Source: Clusia tigrina (lineage: Eukaryota > Arthropoda > Insecta > Diptera > Clusiidae). From it: a stretch of 64,000 nucleotides of DNA. The stretch lies in assembly GCA_920105625.2 (NCBI GenBank), contig OV050032.1:117660542-117724541 (forward strand), read 5' to 3'. This document shows, one piece after another, positions 24,072 to 37,979 of the stretch. Position 1 is the stretch's first letter. Each line of letters opens with the position of its first letter. Under the pieces are notes generated by a model, which saw only the letters and a program-made list of their open reading frames with translations, made no database searches and was not told where the DNA came from. The translations under genes were made by a program, and so were the position numbers.

Positions 24072-27000
24072 GGTAGCATAGCTTTGAGCGATATGTTAAA
24101 TTGTCAAGAGGCTCGGGTACTTCATTGTTACAAGATTTCAAGGTTTTATGACGTTCCAGTAGAAAGTTACAAGCATTTGTATGTTGCAAACTTTGATAGG
24201 TGTAGGACGTACCGTATTGAAGTTAGGGCCATTTAAAGTTATATCAGTGTTTTATTTAGGACTCAAGGGTAGCATAGCTATGAGCGATAGCTTAAATTGA
24301 CAAGAGGCTCGAGTACTTTATTGTTACAAAATGTCAAGGTTTTATGACGCTCCAGTAAAAAGTTACAAGCATTTGAATGTTGCCAACTTTGATAGGTGTA
24401 GGACGTACCTTAAAGAAGTTAGGGGCGTTTGAAGTTTTATCAGTGTTTGATTTGGGACTCTAGGGTAGCATAGCTTTGAGCGATATGTTAAATTGTCAAG
24501 AGGCTCGGGTACTTCATTGTTACAAGATTTCAAGGTTTTATGACGCTCCAGTAGAAAGTTACAAGCATTTGTATGTTGCAAACTTTGATAGGTGTAGGAC
24601 GTACCGTATTGAAGTTAGGGCCATTTAAAGTTTTATCAGTGTTTTATTTAGGACTCAAGGGTAGCATAGCTATGAGCGATAGCTTAAATTGACAAGAGGC
24701 TCGAGTACTTTATTGTTACAAAATGTCAAGGTTTTATGACGCTCCAGTAAAAAGTTACAAGCATTTGAATGTTGCCAACTTTGATAGGTGTAGGACGTAC
24801 CGTATAGAAATTAGGGCCATTTGAAGTTTTATCAGTGTTTGATTTGGGACTCAAGGGTAGCATAGATTTGAGCGATAGCTTAAATTGACAAGAGGCTCGG
24901 GTACTTCATTGTTACAAAATTTCAAGGTTTTATGACGCTCCAGTAAAAAGTTACAAGCATTTGTATGTTGCAAACTTTGATAGGTGTAGGACGTACCGTA
25001 TAGAAATTGGGGCCATTTGAAGTTTTATCAGTGTTTGATTTGGGACTCTAGGGTAGCATAGCTTTGAGCGATATGTTAAATTGTCAAGAGGCTCGGGTAC
25101 TTCATTGTTACAAGATTTCAAGGTTTTATGACGCTCCAGTAGAAAGTTACAAGCATTTGTATGTTGCAAACTTTGATAGGTGTAGGACGTATCGTAAAGA
25201 AGTTAGGGGCGTTTGAAGTTTTATCAGTGTTTGATTTGGGACTCTAGGGTAGCATAGCTTTGAGCGATAGCTTAAATTGACAAGAGGCTCGGGTACTTCA
25301 TTGTTACAAAATTTCAAGGTTTTATGACGCTCCAGTAAAAAGTTACAAGCATTTGTATGTTGCAAACTTTGATAGGTGTAGGACGTACCGTATAGAAATT
25401 AGGGCCATTGAAGTTTTATCAATGTTTGATTTGGGACTCAAGGGTAGCATAGCTTTGAGCGATGTCCTAAATTGACAAGAGGCTCGAGTACTTTATTGTT
25501 ACAAAATTTCAAGGTTTTATGACGCTGCAGTAAAAAGTTACAAGCATTTGTATGTTGCAAACTTTGATAGGTGTAGGACGTACCGTATTGAAGTTAGGGC
25601 CATTTGAATTTTTATCAGTGTTTGATTTGGGACTCAAGGGTAGCATAGCTTTGAGCGATGTCCTAAATTGACAAGAGGCTCGAGTACTTTATTGTTACAA
25701 AATTTCAAGGTTTTATGACGCTCCAGTAAAAAGTTACAAGCATTTGTATGCTGCAAACTTTGATAGGTGTAGGACGTATCGTAAAGAAGTTAGGGGCGTT
25801 TGAAGTTTTATCAGTGTTTGATTTGGGACTCTAGGGTAGCATAGCTTTGAGCGATATGTTAAATTGTCAAGAGGCTCGGGTACTTCATTGTTACAAAATT
25901 TCAAGGTTTTATGACGCTGCAGTAAAAAGTTACAAGCATTTGTATGTTGCAAACTTTGATAGGTGTAGGACGTACCGTATTGAAGTTAGGGCCATTTAAA
26001 GTTTTATCAGTGTTTGATTTGGGACTCAAGGGTAGCATAGCTTTGAGCGATGTCCTAAATTGACAAGAGGCTCGAGTACTTTATTGTTACAAAATTTCAA
26101 GGTTTTATGACGCTCCAGTAAAAAGTTACAACCATTTGTATTCTGCAAACTTTGATAGGTGTAGGACGTATCGTAAAGAAGTTAGGGGCGTTTGAAGTTT
26201 TATCAGTGTTTGATTTGGGACTCTAGGGTAGCATAGCTTTGAGCGATAGCTTAAATTGACAAGAGGCTCGGGTACTTCATTGTTACAAAATTTCAAGGTT
26301 TTATGACGCTCAAGTAAAAAGTTACAAGCATTTGTATGTTGCAAACTTTGATAGGTGTAGGACGTACCGTATAGAAATTAGGGCCATTTGAAGTTTTATC
26401 AGTGTTTTATTTAGGACTCAAGGGTAGCATAGCTATGAGCGATAGCTTAAATTGACAAGAGGCTCGAGTACTTTATTGTTACAAAATTTCAAGGTTTTAT
26501 GACGCTCCAGTAAAAAGTTACAAGCATTTGAATGTTGCCAACTTTGATAGGTGTAGGACGTATCGTAAAGAAGTTAGGGGCGTTTGAAGTTTTATCAGTG
26601 TTTGATTTGGGACTCTAGGGTAGCATAGCTTTGAGCGATATGTTAAATTGTCAAGAGGCTCGGGTACTTCATTGTTACAAGATTTCAAGGTTTTATGACG
26701 CTCCAGTAGAAAGTTACAAGCATTTGTATGTTGCAAACTTTGATAGGTGTAGGACGTATCGTAAAGAAGTTAGATGCGTTTGAAGTTTTATCAGTGTTTG
26801 ATTTGGGACTCTAGGGTAGCATAGCTTTGAGCGATAGCTTAAATTGACAAGAGGCTCGGGTACTTCATTGTTACAAAATTTCAAGGTTTTATGACGCTCA
26901 AGTAAAAAGTTACAAGCATTTGTATGTTGCAAACTTTGATAGGTGTAGGACGTACCGTATAGAAATTAGGGCCATTTGAAGTTTTATCAGTGTTTGATTT

Positions 27001-28879
27001 GGGACTCAAGGGTAGCATAGCTTTGAGCGATTTGTTAAATTGTCAAGAGGCTCGGGTACTTCATTGTTACAAGATTTCAAGGTTTTATGACGCTCCAGTA
27101 GAAAGTTACAAGCATTTGTATGTTGCAAACTTTGATAGGTGTAGGACGTATCGTAAAGAAGTTAGATGCGTTTGAAGTTTTATCAGTGTTTGATTTGGGA
27201 CTCTAGGGTAGCATAGCTTTGAGCGATAGCTTAAATTGACAAGAGGCTCGGGTACTTCATTGTTACAAGATTTCAAGGTTTTATGACGCTCCAGTAGAAA
27301 GTTACAAGCATTTGTATGTTGCAAACTTTGATAGGTGTAGGACGTACCGTATTGAAGTTAGGGCCATTTAAAGTTTTATCAGTGTTTTATTTATGACTCA
27401 AGGGTAGCATAGCTATGAGCGATAGCTTAAATTCACAAGAGGCTCGAGTACTTTATTGTTACAAAATGTCAAGGTTTTATGACGCTCCAGTAAAAAGTTA
27501 CAAGCATTTAAATGTTGCCAACTTTGATAGGTGTAGGACGTACCTTAAAGAAGTTAGGGGCGTTTGAAGTTTTATCAGTGTTTGATTTGGGACTCTAGGG
27601 TAGCATAGCTTTGAGCGATATGTTAAATTGTCAAGAGGCTCGGGTACTTCATTGTTACAAGATTTCAAGGTTTTATGACGCTCCAGTAGAAAGTTACAAG
27701 CATTTGTATGTTGCAAACTTTGATAGGTGTAGGACGTACCGTATTGAAGTTAGGGCCATTTAAAGTTTTATCAGTGTTTTATTTAGGACTCAAGGGTAGC
27801 ATAGCTATGAGCGATAGCTTAAATTGACAAGAGGCTCGAGTAATTTATTGTTATAAAATGTCAAGGTTTTATGACGCTCCAGTAAAAAGTTAAAAGCATT
27901 TGTATGTTGCAAACTTTGTTAGGTGTAGGACGTACCGTATAGAAATTAGGGCCATTGAAGTTTTATCAATGTTTGATTTGGGACTCAAGGGTAGCATAGC
28001 TTTGAGCGATGTCCTAAATTGACAAGAGGCTCGAGTACTTTATTGTTACAAAATTTCAAGGTTTTATGACGCTGCAGTAAAAAGTTACAAGCATTTGTAT
28101 GTTGCAAACTTTGATAGGTGTAGGACGTACCGTATTGAAGTTAAGGCCATTTAAAGTTTTATCAGTGTTTGATTTGGGACTCTAGGGTAGCATAGCTTTG
28201 AGCGATAGCTTAAATTGACAAGAGGCTCGAGTACCTTATTGTTACAAAATTTCAAGGTTTTATGACGCTGCAGTAAAAAGTTACAAGCATTTGTATGTTG
28301 CAAACTTTGATAGGTGTAGGACGTACCGTATTGAAGTTAGGGCCATTTAAAGTTTTATCAGTGTTTTATTTAGGACTCAAGGGTAGCATAGCTATGAGCG
28401 ATAGCTTAAATTGACAAGAGGCTCGAGTACTTTATTGTTACAAAATGTCAAGGTTTTATGACGCTCCAGTAAAAAGTTACAAGCATTTGAATGTTGCCAA
28501 CTTTGATAGGTGTAGGACGTACCTTAAAGAAGTTAGGGTCGTTTGAAGTTTTATCAGTGTTTGATTTGGGACTCTAGAGTAGCATAGCTTTGAGCGATAG
28601 CTTAAATTGACAAGAGGCTCGGGTACTTCATTGTTCCAAAATTTCAAGGTTTTATGACGCTCCAGTAAAAAGTTACAAGCATTTGTATGTTGCAAACTTT
28701 GATAGGTGTAGGACGTACCGTATTGAAATTAGGGCCATTTGAAGTTTTATCAGTGTTTGATTTGGGACTCAAGGGTAGCATAACTTTGAGCGATAGCTTA
28801 ACTAGACAAGAGGCTCGAGTACTTTATTATTACAAAATTTCAAGGTTTTATGACGCTCCAGTAAAAAGTTACAAGCATT

Positions 28880-30090
28880 TGTATGCTGCAAACTTTGATA
28901 GGTATAGGACGTACCGTATAGAAGTTAGGGCCATTTGAAGTTTTATCAGTGTTTGATTTGGGACTCAAGGGTAGCATAGCTTTGAGCGATAGCTTAAATT
29001 GACAACAGGCTCGAGTACTTTATTGTTACAAAATTTCAAGATTTTATGTCGCTCCAGTAAAAAGTTACAAGCATTTGAATGTTGCCAACTTTGATAGGTG
29101 TAGGACGTACCTTAAAGAAGTTAGGGGCGTTTGAAGTTTTATCAGTGTTTGATTTGGGACTCTAGGGTAGCATAGCTTTGAGCGATATGTTAAATTGTCA
29201 AGAGGCTCGGGTACTTCATTGTTACAAGATTTCAAGGTTTTATGACGCTCCAGTAGAAAGTTACAAGCATTTGTATGTTGCAAACTTTGATAGGTGTAGG
29301 ACGTACCGTTATAGTTAGGGCCATTTAAAGTTTTATCAGTGTTTTATTTAGGACTCAAGGGTAGCATAGCTATGAGCGATAGCTCAAATTGACAAGAGGC
29401 TCGAGTACTTTATTGTTACAAAATGTCAAGGTTTTATGACGCTCCAGTAAAAAGTTACAAGCATTTGAATGTTGCCAACTTTGATAGGTGGAGGACGTAC
29501 CTTAAAGAAGTTAGGGGCGTTTGAAGTTTTATCAGTGTTTGATTTGGGACTCTAGGGTAGCATAGCTTTGAGCGATATGTTAAATTGTCAAGAGGCTCGG
29601 GTACTTCATTGTTACAAGATTTCAAGGTTTTATGACGCTCCAGTAGAAAGTTACAAGCATTTGTATGTTGCAAACTTTGATAGGTGTAGGACGTACCGTA
29701 TTGAAGTTAGGGCCATTTAAAGTTTTATCAGTGTTTTATTTAGGACTCAAGGGTAGCATAGCTATGAGCGATAGCTTAAATTGACAAGAGGCTCGAGTAC
29801 TTTATTGTTACAAAATGTCAAGGTTTTATGACGCTCCAGTAAAAAGTTACAAGCATTTGAATGTTGCCAACTTTGATAGGTGTAGGACGTACCTTAAAGA
29901 AGTTAGGGGCGTTTGAAGTTTTATCAGTGTTTGATTTGGGACTCTAGGGTAGCATAGCTTTGAGCGATATGTTAAATTGTCAAGAGGCTCGGGTACTTCA
30001 TTGTTACAAGATTTCAAGGTTTTATGACGCTCCAGTAGAAAGTTACAAGCATTTGTATGTTGCAAACTTTGATAGGTGTAGGACGTATCG
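28880..30090 (+). repeat. Short run of 392-bp dimers
   Basis: Three successive two-monomer units alternate a 'gaatgttgcc/ccttaaag' monomer with a 'gatatgtt/agatttc/gtagaaag' monomer. Spacings are 390 and 392 bp. The 390 comes from a 2-bp loss near 29310, where 'accgttatagttagg' replaces 'accgtattgaagttagg'. This is the same dimer that dominates the right-hand domain. Confidence 0.75.
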
Positions 30091-31199
30091 TAAAGAAGTT
30101 ATGGGCGTTTAAAGTTTTATCAGTGTTTTATTTAGGACTCAAGGGTAGCATAGCTATGAGCGATAGCTTAAATTGACAAGAGGCTCGAGTACTTTATTGT
30201 TACAAAATTTCAAGGTTTTATGACGCTGCAGTAAAAAGTTACAAGCATTTGTATGTTGCAAACTTTGATAGGTGTAGGACGTACCGTATTGAAGTTAGGG
30301 CCATTTAAAGTTTTATCAGTGTTTGATTTGGGACTCTAGGGTAGCATAGCTTTGAGCGATAGCTTAAATTGACAAGAGGCTCGGGTACTTCATTGTTACA
30401 AAATTTCAAGGTTTTATGACGCTCCAGTAAAAAGTTACAAGCATTTGTATGTTGCAAACTTTGATAGGTGTAGGACTTACCGTATAGAAATTAGGGCCAT
30501 TGAAGTTTTATCAATGTTTGATTTGGGACTCAAGGGTAGCATAGCTTTGAGCGATGTCCTAAATTGACAAGAGGCTCGAGTACTTTATTGTTACAAAATT
30601 TCAAGGTTTTATGACGCTGCAGTAAAAAGTTACAAGCATTTGTATGTGGCAAACTTTGATAGGTGTAGGACGTACCGTATTGAAGTTAGGGCCATTTAAA
30701 GTTTTATCAGTGTTTGCTTTGGGACTCTAGGGTAGCATAGCTTTGAGCGATAGCTTAAATTGACAAGAGGCTCGGGTACTTCATTGTTACAAAATTCCAA
30801 GGTTTTATGACGCTCCAGTATAAAGTTAGAAGCATTTGTATGTTGCAAACTTTGATAGGTGTAGGACGTACCGTATAGAAATTAGGGCCATTGAGGTTTT
30901 ATCAATGTTTGATTTGGGACTCAAGGGTAGCATAGCTTTGAGCGATGTCCTAAATTGACAAGAGGCTCGAGTACTTTATTGTTACAAAATTTCAAGGTTT
31001 TATGACGCTGCAGTAAAATGTTAGAAGCATTTGTATGTTGCAAACTTTGATAGGTGTAGGACGTACCGTATTGAAGTTAGGGCCATTTAAAGTTTTATCA
31101 GTGTTTGATTTGGGACTCTAGGGTAGCATAGCTTTGAGCGATAGCTTAAATTGACAAGAGGCTCGGGTACTTCATTGTTACAAAATTTCAAGGTTTTAT

Positions 31200-32570
31200 G
31201 ACGCTCCAGTAAAAAGTTACAAGCATTTGTATGTTGCAAACTTTGATAGGTGTAGGACGTACCGTATAGAAATTAGGGCCATTGAAGTTTTATCAATGTT
31301 TGATTTGGGACTCTAGGGTAGCATAGCTTTGAGCGATAGCTTAAATTGACAAGAGGCTCGGGTACTTCATTGTTACAAAATTTCAAGGTTTTATGACGCT
31401 CCTGTAAAAAGTTACAAGCATTTGTATGTTGCAAACTTTGATAGGTGTAGGACGTACCGTATAGAAATTAGGGCCATTTGAAGTTTTATCAGTGTTTGAT
31501 TTGGGACTCAAGGGTAGCATAGCTTTGAGCGATAGCTTAAATTGACAACAGGCTCGAGTACTTTATTGTTACAAAATTTCAAGATTTTAAGTCGCTCCAG
31601 TAAAAAGTTACAAGCATTTGAATGTTGCCGACTTTGATAGGTGTAGGACGTACCTTAAAGAAGTTAGGGGCGTTTGAAGTTTTATCAGTGTTTGATTTGG
31701 GACTCTAGGGTAGCATAGCTTTGAGCGATATGTTAAATTGTCAAGAGGCTCGGGTACTTCATTGTTACAAGATTTCAAGGTTTTATGACGCTCCAGTAGA
31801 AAGTTACAAGCATTTGTATGTTGCAAACTTTGATAGGTGTAGGACGTACCGTATTGAAGTTAGGGCCATTTAAAGTTTTATCAGTGTTTTCTTTAGGACT
31901 CAAGGGTAGCATAGCTATGAGCGATAGCTTAAATTGACAAGAGGCTCGAGTACTTTATTGTTACAAAATGTCAAGGTTTTATGACGCTCCAGTAAAAAGT
32001 TACAAGCATTTTAATGTTGCCAACTTTGATAGGTGTAGGACGTACCTTAAAGAAGTTAGGGGCGTTTGAAGTTTTATCAGTGTTTGATTTGGGACTCTAG
32101 GGTAGCATAGCTTTGAGCGATATGTTAAATTGTCAAGAGGCTCGGGTACTTCATTGTTACAAGATTTCAAGGTTTTATGACGCTCCAGTAGAAAGTTACA
32201 AGCATTTGTATGTTGCAAACTTTGATAGGTGTAGGACGTACCGTATTGAAGTTAGGGCCATTTAAAGTTTTATCAGTGTTTTATTTAGGACTCAAGGGTA
32301 GCATAGCTATGAGCGATAGCTTAAATTGACAAGAGGCTCGAGTACTTTATTGTTACAAAATGTCAAGTTTTTATGACGCTCCAGTAAAAAGTTACAAGCA
32401 TTTGAATGTTGCCAACTTTGATAGGTGTAGGACGTACCGTATAGAAATTAGGGCCATTTGAAGTTTTATCAGTGTTTGATTTGGGACTCTAGGGTAGCAT
32501 AGCTTTGAGCGATATGTTAAATTGTCAAGAGGCTCGGGTACTTCATTGTTACAAAATTTCAAGGTTTTAT
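31200..32570 (+). repeat. 7-monomer HOR block, copy 1 (1371 bp)
   Basis: Seven monomers repeated immediately downstream at +1371 bp. Shared rare variants are 'ccattgaag' linked to 'gactctagg' (31279 and 32650), 'caagattttaagtc' (31580 and 32951), 'gttgccgac' (31630 and 33001), 'gttttctttagg' (about 31887 and 33258) and 'caagttttta' (32364 and 33735). Confidence 0.82.
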
Positions 32571-33920
32571 GACGCTCCAGTAAAAAGTTACAAGCATTTG
32601 TATGTTGCAAACTTTGATAGGTGTAGGACGTACCGTATAGAAATTAGGGCCATTGAAGTTTTATCAATGTTTGATTTGGGACTCTAGGGTAGCATAGCTT
32701 TGAGCGATAGCTTAAATTGACAAGAGGCTCGGGTACTTCATTGTTACAAAATTTCAAGGTTTTATGACGCTCCAGTAAAAAGTTACAAGCATTTGTATGT
32801 TGCAAACTTTGATAGGTGTAGGACGTACCGTATAGAAATTAGGGCCATTTGAAGTTTTATCAGTGTTTGATTTGGGACTCAAGGGTAGCATAGCTTTGAG
32901 CGATAGCTTAAATTGACAACAGGCTCGAGTACTTTATTGTTACAAAATTTCAAGATTTTAAGTCGCTCCAGTAAAAAGTTACAAGCATTTGAATGTTGCC
33001 GACTTTGATAGGTGTAGGACGTACCTTAAAGAAGTTAGGGGCGTTTGAAGTTTTATCAGTGTTTGATTTGGGACTCTAGGGTAGCATAGCTTTGAGCGAT
33101 ATGTTAAATTGTCAAGAGGCTCGGGTACTTCATTGTTACAAGATTTCAAGGTTTTATGACGCTCCAGTAGAAAGTTACAAGCATTTGTATGTTGCAAACT
33201 TTGATAGGTGTAGGACGTACCGTATTGAAGTTAGGGCCATTTAAAGTTTTATCAGTGTTTTCTTTAGGACTCAAGGGTAGCATAGCTATGAGCGATAGCT
33301 TAAATTGACAAGAGGCTCGAGTACTTTATTGTTACAAAATGTCAAGGTTTTATGACGCTCCAGTAAAAAGTTACAAGCATTTGAATGTTGCCAACTTTGA
33401 TAGGTGTAGGACGTACCTTAAAGAAGTTAGGGGCGTTTGAAGTTTTATCAGTGTTTGATTTGGGACTCTAGGGTAGCATAGCTTTGAGCGATATGTTAAA
33501 TTGTCAAGAGGCTCGGGTACTTCATTGTTACAAGATTTCAAGGTTTTATGACGCTCCAGTAGAAAGTTACAAGCATTTGTATGTTGCAAACTTTGATAGG
33601 TGTAGGACGTACCGTATTGAAGTTAGGGCCATTTAAAGTTTTATCAGTGTTTTATTTAGGACTCAAGGGTAGCATAGCTATGAGCGATAGCTTAAATTGA
33701 CAACAGGCTCGAGTACTTTATTGTTACAAAATGTCAAGTTTTTATGACGCTCCAGTAAAAAGTTACAAGCATTTGAATGTTGCCAACTTTGATAGGTGTA
33801 GGACGTACCGTATAGAAATTAGGGCCATTTGAAGTTTTATCAGTGTTTGATTTGGGACTCTAGGGTAGCATAGCTTTGAGCGATATGTTAAATTGTCAAG
33901 AGGCTCGGGTACTTCATTGT
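32571..33920 (+). repeat. 7-monomer HOR block, copy 2
   Basis: Second copy at +1371 bp. It matches copy 1 until about 33,920, where this copy switches to 'agatttc' and 'gtagaaag' while copy 1 has 'aaatttc' and 'gtaaaaag'. One base change inside the copy turns 'acaagagg' into 'acaacagg' near 33703. Confidence 0.78.
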
Positions 33921-36900
33921 TACAAGATTTCAAGGTTTTATGACGCTCCAGTAGAAAGTTACAAGCATTTGTATGTTGCCAACTTTGATAGGTGTAGGAC
34001 GTACCGTATAGAAATTAGGGGCGTTTGAAGTTTTATCAGTGTTTGATTTGGGACTCTAGGGTAGCATAGCTTTGAGCGATAGCTTAAATTGACAAGAGGC
34101 TCGGGTACTTCATTGTTACAAAATTTCAAGGTTTTATGACGCTCCAGTAAAAAGTTACAAGCATTTGTATGTTGCAAACTTTGATAGGTGTAGGACGTAC
34201 CGTATAGAAGTTAGGGCCATTTGAAGTTTTATCAGTGTTTGATTTGGGACTCAAGGGTAGCATAGCTTTGAGCGATAGCTTAAATTGACAACAGGCTCGA
34301 GTACTTTATTGTTACAAAATTTCAAGATTTTATGTCGCTCCAGTAAAAAGTTACAAGCATTTGAATGTTGCCAACTTTGATAGGTGTAGGACGTACCTTA
34401 AAGAAGTTAGGGGCGTTTGAAGTTTTATCAGTGTTTGATTTGGGACTCAAGGGTAGCATAGCTTTGAGCGATAGCTTAAATTAACAACAGGCTCGAGTAC
34501 TTTATTGTTACAAAATTTCAAGATTTTATGTCGCTCCAGTAAAAAGTTACAAGCATTTGAATGTTGCCAACTTTGATAGGTGTAGGACGTACCTTAAAGA
34601 AGTTAGGGGCGTTTGAAGTTTTATCAGTGTTTGATTTGGGACTCTAGGGTAGCATAGCTTTGAGCGATATGTTAAATTGTCAAGAGGCTCGGGTACTTCA
34701 TTGTTACAAGATTTCAAGGTTTTATGACGCTCCAGTAGAAAGTTACAAGCATTTGTATGTTGCAAACTTTGATAGGTGTAGGACGTACCGTATAGAAATT
34801 AGGGCCATTTGAAGTTTTATCAGTGTTTGATTTGGGACTCAAGGGTAGCATAACTTTGAGCGATAGCTTAAATAGACAAGAGGCTCGAGTACTTTATTGT
34901 TACAAAATTTCAAGGTTTTATGACGCTCCAGTAAAAAGTTACAAGCATTTGTATGCTGCAAACTTTGATAGGTGTAGGACGTACCGTATAGAAGTTAGGG
35001 CCATTTGAAGTTTTATCAGTGTTTGATTTGGGACTCAAGGGTAGCATAGCTTTGAGCGATAGCTTAAATTGACAACAGGCTCGAGTACTTTATTGTTACA
35101 AAATTTCAAGATTTTATGTCGCTCCAGTAAAAAGTTACAAGCATTTGTATGTTGCAAACTTTGATAGGTGTAGGACGTACCGTATTGAAGTTAGGGCCAT
35201 TTAAATTTTATCAGTGTTTTATTTAGGACTCTAGGGTAGCATAGCTTTGAGCGATAGCTTAAATTGACAAGAGGCTCGGGTACTTCATTGTTACAAAATT
35301 TCAAGGTTTTATGACGCTCCAGTAGAAAGTTACAAGCATTTGTATGTTGCAAACTTTGATAGGTGTAGGACGTACCGTATTGAAGTTAGGGCCATTTAAA
35401 GTTTTATCAGTGTTTTATTTAGGACTCAAGGGTAGCATAGCTATGAGCGATAGCTTAAATTGAAAAGAGGCTCGAGTACTTTATTGTTACAAAATGTCAA
35501 GGTTTTATGACGCTCCAGTAAAAAGTTACAAGCATTTGAATGTTGCCAACTTTGATAGGTGTAGGACGTACCTTAAAGAAGTTAGGGGCGTTTGAAGTTT
35601 TATCAGTGTTTGATTTGGGACTCTAGGGTAGCATAGCTTTGAGCGATATGTTAAATTGTCAAGAGGCTCGGGTACTTCATTGTTACAAGATTTCAAGGTT
35701 TTATGACGCTCCAGTAGAAAGTTACAAGCATTTGTATGTTGCAAACTTTGATAGGTGTAGGACGTATCGTAAAGAAGTTAGGGGCGTTTAAAGTTTTATC
35801 AGTGTTTTATTTAGGACTCAAGGGTAGCATAGCTATGAGCGATAGCTTAAATTGACAAGAGGCTCGAGTACTTTATTGTTACAAAATTTCAAGGTTTTAT
35901 GACGCTGCAGTAAAAAGTTACAAGCATTTGTATGTTGCAAACTTTGATAGGTGTAGGACGTACAGTATTGAAGTTAGGGCCATTTAAAGTTTTATCAGTG
36001 TTTGATTTGGGACTCTAGGGTAGCATAGCTTTGAGCGATAGCTTAAATTGACAAGAAGCTCGGGTACTTCATTGTTACAAAATTTCAAGGTTTTATGACG
36101 CTCCAGTAAAAAGTTACAAGCATTTGTATGTTGCAAACTTTGATAGGTGTAGGACGTACCGTATAGAAATTAGGGCCATTGAAGTTTTATCAATGTTTGA
36201 TTTGGGACTCAAGGGTAGCATAGCTTTGAGCGATGTCCTAAATTGACAAGAGGCTCGAGTACTTTATTGTTACAAAATTTCAAGGTTTTATGACGCTCCA
36301 GTAAAAAGTTACAAGCATTTGTATGTTGCAAACTTTGATAGGTGTAGGACGTACCGTATTGAAGTTAGGGCCATTTAAAGTTTTATCAGTGTTTGATTTG
36401 GGACTCTAGGGTAGCATAGCTTTGAGCGATAGCTTAAATTGACAAGAGGCTCGGGTACTTCATTGTTACAAAATTTCAAGGTTTTATGACGCTCCAGTAA
36501 AAAGTTACAAGCATTTGTATGTTGCAAACTTTGATAGGTGTAGGACGTACCGTATTGAAGTTAGGGTCATTTAAAGTTTTATCAGTGTTTGATTTGGGAC
36601 TCTAGGGTAGCATAGCTTTGAGCGATAGCTTAAATTGACAAGAGGCTCGGGTACTTCATTGTTACAAAATTTCAAGGTTTTATGACGCTCCAGTAAAAAG
36701 TTACAAGCATTTGTATGTTGCAAACTTTGATAGGTGTAGGACGTACCGTATAGAAATTAGGGCCATTGAAGTTTTATCAATGTTTGATTTGGGACTCTAG
36801 GGTAGCATAGCTTTGAGCGATAGCTTAAATTGACAAGAGGCTCGGGTACTTCATTGTTACAAAATTTCAAGGTTTTATGACGCTCCAGTAAAAAGTTACA

Positions 36901-37979
36901 AGCATTTGTATGTTGCAAACTTTGATAGGTGTAGGACGTACCGTATAGAAATTAGGGCCATTTGAAGTTTTATCAGTGTTTGATTTGGGACTCAAGGGTA
37001 GCATAACTTTGAGCGATAGCTTAAATAGACAAGAGGCTCGAGTACTTTATTGTTACAAAATTTCAAGGTTTTATGACGCTCCAGTAAAAAGTTACAAGCA
37101 TTTGTATGCTGCAAACTTTGATAGGTGTAGGACGTACCGTATAGAAGTTAGGGCCATTTGAAGTTTTATCAGTGTTTGATTTGGGACTCAAGGGTAGCAT
37201 AGCTTTGAGCGATAGCTTAAATTGACAACAGGCTCGAGTACTTTATTGTTACAAAATTTCAAGATTTTATGTCGCTCCAGTAAAAAGTTACAAGCATTTG
37301 AATGTTGCCAACTTTGATAGGTGTAGGACGTACCTTAAAGAAGTTAGGGGCGTTTGAAGTTTTATCAGTGTTTGATTTGGGACTCTAGGGTAGCATAGCT
37401 TTGAGCGATATGTTAAATTGTCAAGAGGCTCGGGTACTTCATTGTTACAAGATTTCAAGGTTTTATGACGCTCCAGTAGAAAGTTACAAGCATTTGTATG
37501 TTGCAAACTTTGATAGGTGTAGGACGTACCGTATTGAAGTTAGGGCCATTTAAAGTTTTATCAGTGTTTTATTTAGGACTCTAGGGTAGCATAGCTTTGA
37601 GCGATAGCTTAAATTGACAAGAGGCTCGGGTACTTCATTGTTACAAAATTTCAAGGTTTTATGACGCTCCAGTAGAAAGTTACAAGCATTTGTATGTTGC
37701 AAACTTTGATAGGTGTAGGACGTACCGTATAGAAATTAGGGCCATTTGAAGTTTTATCAGTGTTTGATTTGGGACTCAAGGGTAGCATAGCTTTGAGCGA
37801 TAGCTTAAATTGACAAGAGGCTCGGGTACTTCATTGTTACAAAATTTCAAGGATTTATGACGCTCCAGTAGAAAGTTACAAGCATTTGTATGTTGCAAAC
37901 TTTGATAGGTGTAGGACGTACCGTATTGAAGTTAGGGCCATTTAAAGTTTTATCAGTGTTTTATTTAGGACTCAAGGGT

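Larger units (their letters stand above)
1..28100 (+). repeat. Domain A: subtype-rich array segment with 8-, 11- and 19-monomer duplications
   Basis: This part is marked by four subtypes that are rare or absent further right: 'gatgtcc' at the monomer start, 'gctgcag' (a PstI site), 'gctcaag', and 'tgtattacg'. The last is seen from about 1290 to about 22050. It also holds most of the 195-bp monomers: the first 101 steps total 19,773 bp, 23 bp short of 101 x 196. Duplications of about 8 monomers (3.6-6.7 kb), 11 monomers (7.2-11.2 kb) and 19 monomers (17.0-24.1 kb) are detectable from shared private variants. The right limit is approximate and set by the first 'acaacagg' monomer near 29004 and the onset of 392-bp dimers. 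Confidence 0.75.

Noticed and set aside
29300..29325. A true break or foreign junction at 'accgttatagttagg'
   Set aside because: It is explained by a 2-bp loss in an otherwise normal monomer; the array continues in register on both sides.
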